Of a DNA stretch of 64,000 bases, positions 60,890 through 64,000 are shown piece after piece. The DNA is from Pseudoxanthomonas gei. GTDB lineage: Bacteria > Pseudomonadota > Gammaproteobacteria > Xanthomonadales > Xanthomonadaceae. The notes below the pieces were generated by a model. That model ran no database searches and was not told the origin of the DNA. It saw only the letters and a list, made by a program, of their open reading frames with translations. Location: assembly GCF_010119615.1 (NCBI RefSeq), contig NZ_QOVG01000001.1, positions 496,001 through 560,000 on the forward strand, read 5' to 3'. The translations under genes were made by a program, and so were the position numbers. Within the stretch, counting starts at the first letter, position 1. Each line of letters begins with the position of its first letter.

Positions 60890-62128
60890 TCAGATGCGCT
60901 TGAACACCAGCGTGCCGTTGGTGCCGCCGAAGCCAAAGCCGTTCGACATGGCCACGTTGATCTTCTTTTCACGCGCGACGTTGGGCACGTAGTCCAGGTC
61001 GCAGCCTTCGCCCGGATTTTCCAGGTTTATGGTCGGCGGAATGATGCCCTTGTCTATGGCCAGCACCGAGAAGATCGCTTCCACGCCACCGGCGGCGCCC
61101 AGCAGGTGGCCGGTCATCGACTTGGTGGAGCTGACCATGGTCTTGTAGGCGTGGTCGCCCAGCGCGCGCTTCATGGCCAGGGTTTCGGCCAGGTCGCCGA
61201 GCGGCGTGGAGGTGCCATGGGCATTGAGGTACCCGACCTGGTCGGCGTTGATCCCGGCGTCCTTCATGGCCATTGCCATGCAGCGCGCCGGACCCTCGCC
61301 GTTCTCGCTGGGTGCGGTCATGTGGAACGCATCGGAGCTGGCGCCGAAACCCGCCAGCTCGCAATAGATGCGCGCCCCACGAGCCTTGGCGTGTTCGTAC
61401 TCCTCGATCACCAGGATGCCGGCGCCGTCACCCAGCACGAAACCGTCGCGGTCCTGGTCCCAGGGACGTGAAGCCGCCGTCGGATCGTCGTTGCGCGTGG
61501 ACATCGCCTTCATCGAGCAGAAGCCGCCCACCGAAGTCGGCGAAGAGCCACGCTCGGCACCGCCGGCAATCATCACGTCGGCATCGCCGTACTGGATCAT
61601 GCGCATGGCCATGCCGATGGAATGGTTGGAAGTGGCGCAGGCCGAAACCGCGGAGAAGCTCGGCCCCTTGATGCCCTTCATGATGCTCAACTGGCCGGGC
61701 AGCATGTTGATGATGGTGCTGGGGATATAGAACGGCGAAATCTTGCGCGGCCCACCCTCGATGTATTTAGCGGTCTGTTCCTCGATGCCGAGGATGCCGC
61801 CAATGCCGGCGCCGATGATCGCGCCGATCCGCTCTGCGTTCTGCTCGGTGACTTCCAGTCCCGAATCCTCCATCGCCATCAGCGAGGCGGCGACACCGTA
61901 ATGGATGAAGGCATCCATCTTCTTCACGTCCTTGGGGGACATGTACAGGGTGGGATCGAAGCCGCGGATCTCGCCGGCGATGCGGGTGGTGAACAGCGAG
62001 GCATCGAACGAGGTAATCGGGCCCAGCCCTGAGCGGCCATTGATGATGCCATCCCAGCTGCTGGCAAGGTCATTGCCCAGGGGCGAGATCATGCCCATGC
62101 CGGTGACTACGACGCGACGCTGGTTCAT
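60890..62128 (-). CDS. fabF: 3-oxoacyl-ACP synthase II
   Basis: A 412-residue condensing enzyme. The triad is Cys164 (VSACATSNH), His304 (NAHGTSTPLGD) and His341 (MTGHLLGAAG), at the same spacing as E. coli FabF. It elongates acyl-ACP with malonyl-ACP. It follows acpP by 114 bases, with a hairpin between them. No other gene is seen in the 195 bases to pabB. Confidence 0.97.
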   Translation of the reverse strand: MNQRRVVVTGMGMISPLGNDLASSWDGIINGRSGLGPITSFDASLFTTRIAGEIRGFDPTLYMSPKDVKKMDAFIHYGVAASLMAMEDSGLEVTEQNAERIGAIIGAGIGGILGIEEQTAKYIEGGPRKISPFYIPSTIINMLPGQLSIMKGIKGPSFSAVSACATSNHSIGMAMRMIQYGDADVMIAGGAERGSSPTSVGGFCSMKAMSTRNDDPTAASRPWDQDRDGFVLGDGAGILVIEEYEHAKARGARIYCELAGFGASSDAFHMTAPSENGEGPARCMAMAMKDAGINADQVGYLNAHGTSTPLGDLAETLAMKRALGDHAYKTMVSSTKSMTGHLLGAAGGVEAIFSVLAIDKGIIPPTINLENPGEGCDLDYVPNVAREKKINVAMSNGFGFGGTNGTLVFKRI

Positions 62129-62196
62129 TGCGATTCCTCATCCTGTTGTGGGTGCGCGCCGACCCTACGCCGGCGCACTGACACCCTGCAAATGCA

Positions 62197-62218
62197 CGGG
62201 GCCGCAAGCGCGGCCCCG
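62197..62218 (-). terminator. GC-rich hairpin between acpP and fabF
   Basis: Arms cggggccgc (62197-62205) and gcggccccg (62210-62218) with an aagc loop form a 9-bp stem about 25 bases after the acpP stop. No T-run follows, so it may attenuate rather than stop transcription. That would help explain higher acpP than fabF output. Confidence 0.5.
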
Positions 62219-62242
62219 GCACGACTCATCTAAACGTACTGC

Positions 62243-62482
62243 TCAGGCCTTGACGTGCGCCTTGACGTAGTCGATGGCCTGCTGCACCGAGGTGATCTTC
62301 TCGGCGTCTTCGTCCGGGATTTCGCACTCGAACTCTTCTTCCAGCGCCATTACCAGTTCCACGGTGTCGAGCGAATCGGCGCCGAGGTCATCGACGAACG
62401 ATGCGCTGGTGGTGACTTCTTCTTCTTTGACGCCAAGTTGTTCTATGACGATCTTCTTGACGCGTTCTTCGATGCTGCTCAT
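62243..62482 (-). CDS. acpP: Acyl carrier protein
   Basis: A 79-residue acidic protein. The phosphopantetheine attachment serine is Ser37 in [18 protein letters not shown]. It carries growing acyl chains for fatty acid synthesis. ATG 62482 has tggagcc about 10 bases upstream. The open frame extends further but non-homologously. The gene lies in the conserved fabD-fabG-acpP-fabF order. Confidence 0.98.
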   Translation of the reverse strand: MSSIEERVKKIVIEQLGVKEEEVTTSASFVDDLGADSLDTVELVMALEEEFECEIPDEDAEKITSVQQAIDYVKAHVKA

Positions 62483-62521
62483 TGGTTTTGGCTCCAGACG
62501 GAGTTGAGTGAACGGGGAGTA

Positions 62522-62534
62522 GTTTAGTGTAAAC
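62522..62534. promoter_or_regulatory. Small palindrome gttta-gtg-taaac upstream of acpP
   Basis: Perfect 5-base arms around gtg, located 40-52 bases before the acpP start in an AT-richer pocket. It overlaps a tacact -10-like hexamer on the minus strand. It could be an operator or chance. Confidence 0.3.
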
Positions 62535-62607
62535 CGTCGATTCGGTGCAGGCCTTGGCAACCGCCCTGCAATCAATCACTTACATGGCAAAGGTACTACC
62601 AATTATG

Positions 62608-63357
62608 TTACGGCATGTACATGCCGCCATTCACGTGCAGGGTTTCGCCAGTGATGTAGGTGGCCGAAGGGCCCGCCAGGAACGCGACCGCGCGCGCGAT
62701 GTCAGTAGCCTCCCCAAGTCTGCCGAGTGCGATCTGGCCGATCAGCGCCTGCTTGGCGTCTTCAGGCATGGCACGGGTCATGTCGGTATCGATGAAACCC
62801 GGCGCCACCACGTTCACGGTGACGCCGCGGCTTCCGATTTCCTTCGCCAGTGATTTCGAGAAGGCGATGATGCCCGCCTTGGCGGCGGCATAGTTGGATT
62901 GCCCCGCGTTGCCGGTCACGCCAATGACCGAGGCGATGTTGATGATCCGACCCTTGCGCGCTTTCATCATGCCGCGCATGACCGCCTTGGATGTGCGGTA
63001 GACGCTGGTCAGGTTGGTGTCGAGGATGGCCTGCCAGTCATCTTCCTTCATACGCATAAGCAGGTTGTCGCGGGTGATGCCGGCATTGTTGACGAGAATG
63101 CTGACGCCGCCGAATTCCTTGCCGATGGAATCGATCAATGCCTCCACCGCGGCCGCATCGGTGACGTTCAACTCACGCCCGTGCCCCTGCTGAGCGGCAA
63201 GTCGCTCGCCGATCGCGGCAGCGCCGGACGCCGATGTCGCCGTGCCGATGACGATTGCGCCCTGCGCAGCCAGTTCGTCGGCGATGGCGGCGCCGATGCC
63301 GCGACTGGCGCCGGTGACCAGAGCCACTTCCCCTTCGAGGATCCGGATATCGCTCAT
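62608..63357 (-). CDS. fabG: 3-oxoacyl-ACP reductase
   Basis: A 249-residue short-chain dehydrogenase. The NADP motif is TGASRGIG, followed by NNAGITRD, and the catalytic Ser/Tyr/Lys lie in NIASVIG and SNYAAAKAGI. It reduces 3-oxoacyl-ACP in fatty acid elongation. ATG 63357 overlaps the fabD stop as ATGA. An ATG at 63369 four codons earlier would overlap further. Its last codons form a 16-bp palindrome (62611-62626). Confidence 0.96.
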   Translation of the reverse strand: MSDIRILEGEVALVTGASRGIGAAIADELAAQGAIVIGTATSASGAAAIGERLAAQQGHGRELNVTDAAAVEALIDSIGKEFGGVSILVNNAGITRDNLLMRMKEDDWQAILDTNLTSVYRTSKAVMRGMMKARKGRIINIASVIGVTGNAGQSNYAAAKAGIIAFSKSLAKEIGSRGVTVNVVAPGFIDTDMTRAMPEDAKQALIGQIALGRLGEATDIARAVAFLAGPSATYITGETLHVNGGMYMP

Positions 63358-64000
63358 GCCTGCTTCCATTCTTCCAATGCGGACTGGAAATCGCCGGCCG
63401 TGGCCAGTGATCGTGCTTCAAGGGATTTGTCTATGCGCTTGGCCAGGCCTGTGAGCACCTTGCCCGGCCCACATTCGGCCACGCGCGTGATGCCCTGTGC
63501 GGCAAGCGCCAGCGTGCAACCGGACCAGCGCACCGGCAGGTACAACTGCCGCACCAGCGCATCGCGGATCGCGTCCAGCCCTGCCTGCACCTGCGCGTCC
63601 ACATTCTGCACCACAGGCAACGAGGGCGTGTTCCAGTGCATGCCGCGCATGGCCTCTGCCAACCTGTTGGCGGCTTCGCGCATCAACGGCGTATGCGAGG
63701 GCACGCTCACCGCCAGTTTGACGACCTTGCGCACACCACGTTCGTTGAACAGCGCGATGGCACGATCCACCGCCTCCGCGTCGCCACCAATCACGACCTG
63801 GCCGGGCGAATTGAAATTGGCCGGCACCACGACCTGGCTGCCGGACGCCTGCACGCAGACTTCCTCGACCAGCTCATTGTCGGCGCCGATCACGGCGGCC
63901 ATGGCGCCGACGCCAGCCGGCGCGGCGTCCTGCATCAGCTGTCCGCGCAGGCGGACCAGATGCGCGCCGTCCACCAACGACAGCGCGCCTGCGGCTACCA
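63354..64000 (-). CDS. fabD: Malonyl-CoA:ACP transacylase (5' end beyond window)
   Basis: The frame is open to the window edge on the minus strand, reading VAAGALSLVDGAHLVRLRG at the edge. The visible 214 residues include AVIGADNELVEEVC, PANFNSPGQVVIGG, the catalytic histidine in VSVPSHTPLM, and ECGPGKVLTGL. The N-terminal part with the GHSLGE nucleophile lies outside the window. It loads malonyl groups onto AcpP. An ATGA overlap couples it to fabG. Confidence 0.96.
   Translation of the reverse strand, partial: VAAGALSLVDGAHLVRLRGQLMQDAAPAGVGAMAAVIGADNELVEEVCVQASGSQVVVPANFNSPGQVVIGGDAEAVDRAIALFNERGVRKVVKLAVSVPSHTPLMREAANRLAEAMRGMHWNTPSLPVVQNVDAQVQAGLDAIRDALVRQLYLPVRWSGCTLALAAQGITRVAECGPGKVLTGLAKRIDKSLEARSLATAGDFQSALEEWKQA

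Overview
This is a GC-rich chromosomal window from a gammaproteobacterium of the Xanthomonadaceae/Lysobacteraceae (Stenotrophomonas, Pseudoxanthomonas or Lysobacter-like). The placement rests on several things: the gene orders fabD-fabG-acpP-fabF-pabB-mltG-tmk-holB-pilZ and rpoE-rseA-mucD-lepA-lepB-rnc-era-recO; a PabB with the PIAGT motif, as in Stenotrophomonas; a short stand-alone PilZ protein; and three families of small intergenic repeats (GTAG/SMAG-like hairpins, a tgtaggagcgacgcaagtcg repeat, and a cgtcattccggcg repeat). No rRNA, tRNA, transposase, integrase, prophage or CRISPR array was seen. It is backbone DNA with accessory pieces, and genes are dense on both strands.

Layout. 1-10 kb: end of a cyanophycin-synthetase-like gene, an ALDH7-type dehydrogenase, pyrD-murB with a curious 14-bp tandem start/stop chain between them, a DMT exporter, a secreted pectinacetylesterase-type hydrolase, a PAP2 phosphatase and ispG. 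10-24 kb: xseA, a TonB-dependent receptor, a vWA lipoprotein, a GAF-GAF-GGDEF-EAL protein, and a tightly coupled sigma factor / membrane protein / YigZ / ABC exporter operon. 24-27 kb: a desaturase locus (desB-desC with divergent TetR regulator and a clear palindromic operator). 27-35 kb: aidB, a repeat-rich gap, and the ligase-associated DNA repair set (MBL exonuclease, ATP-dependent ligase, Lhr-type helicase, PdeM). 35-44.5 kb: an FAD monooxygenase, cspA, purine salvage (MTI phosphorylase, hpt), nagZ, a CYTH triphosphatase, rlmD, heptanucleotide tandem arrays, a YdbL/YdbH envelope pair and a REC-Hpt protein. 44.6-53.5 kb: recO, era, rnc, a DUF4845 gene, lepB, lepA, mucD, rseA and rpoE, all on the minus strand. 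53.6-64 kb: a FadB/FadJ-type beta-oxidation protein, a very small membrane protein, then pilZ-holB-tmk-mltG-pabB-fabF-acpP-fabG-fabD on the minus strand, cut by the window end.

How the genes work together. The rpoE-rseA-mucD module is an envelope-stress circuit, and a sigma-E-type promoter lies just upstream of rpoE. The lepA/lepB/rnc/era/recO block handles translation, secretion and RNA maturation. The fab block makes fatty acids, which the desB/desC/desT locus can desaturate and the FadB-like protein can degrade. The four repair genes at 29.0-34.9 kb form a recognised co-occurring set.

Most interesting observations: TonB-box-like segments in two non-receptor envelope proteins that lie near a TonB receptor and a sigma factor; a probable YnbE-YdbL fusion; three adjacent heptanucleotide arrays upstream of rlmD and in frame with it; the pyrD-murB start/stop chain; and a perfect 40-bp palindrome acting as a bidirectional terminator.
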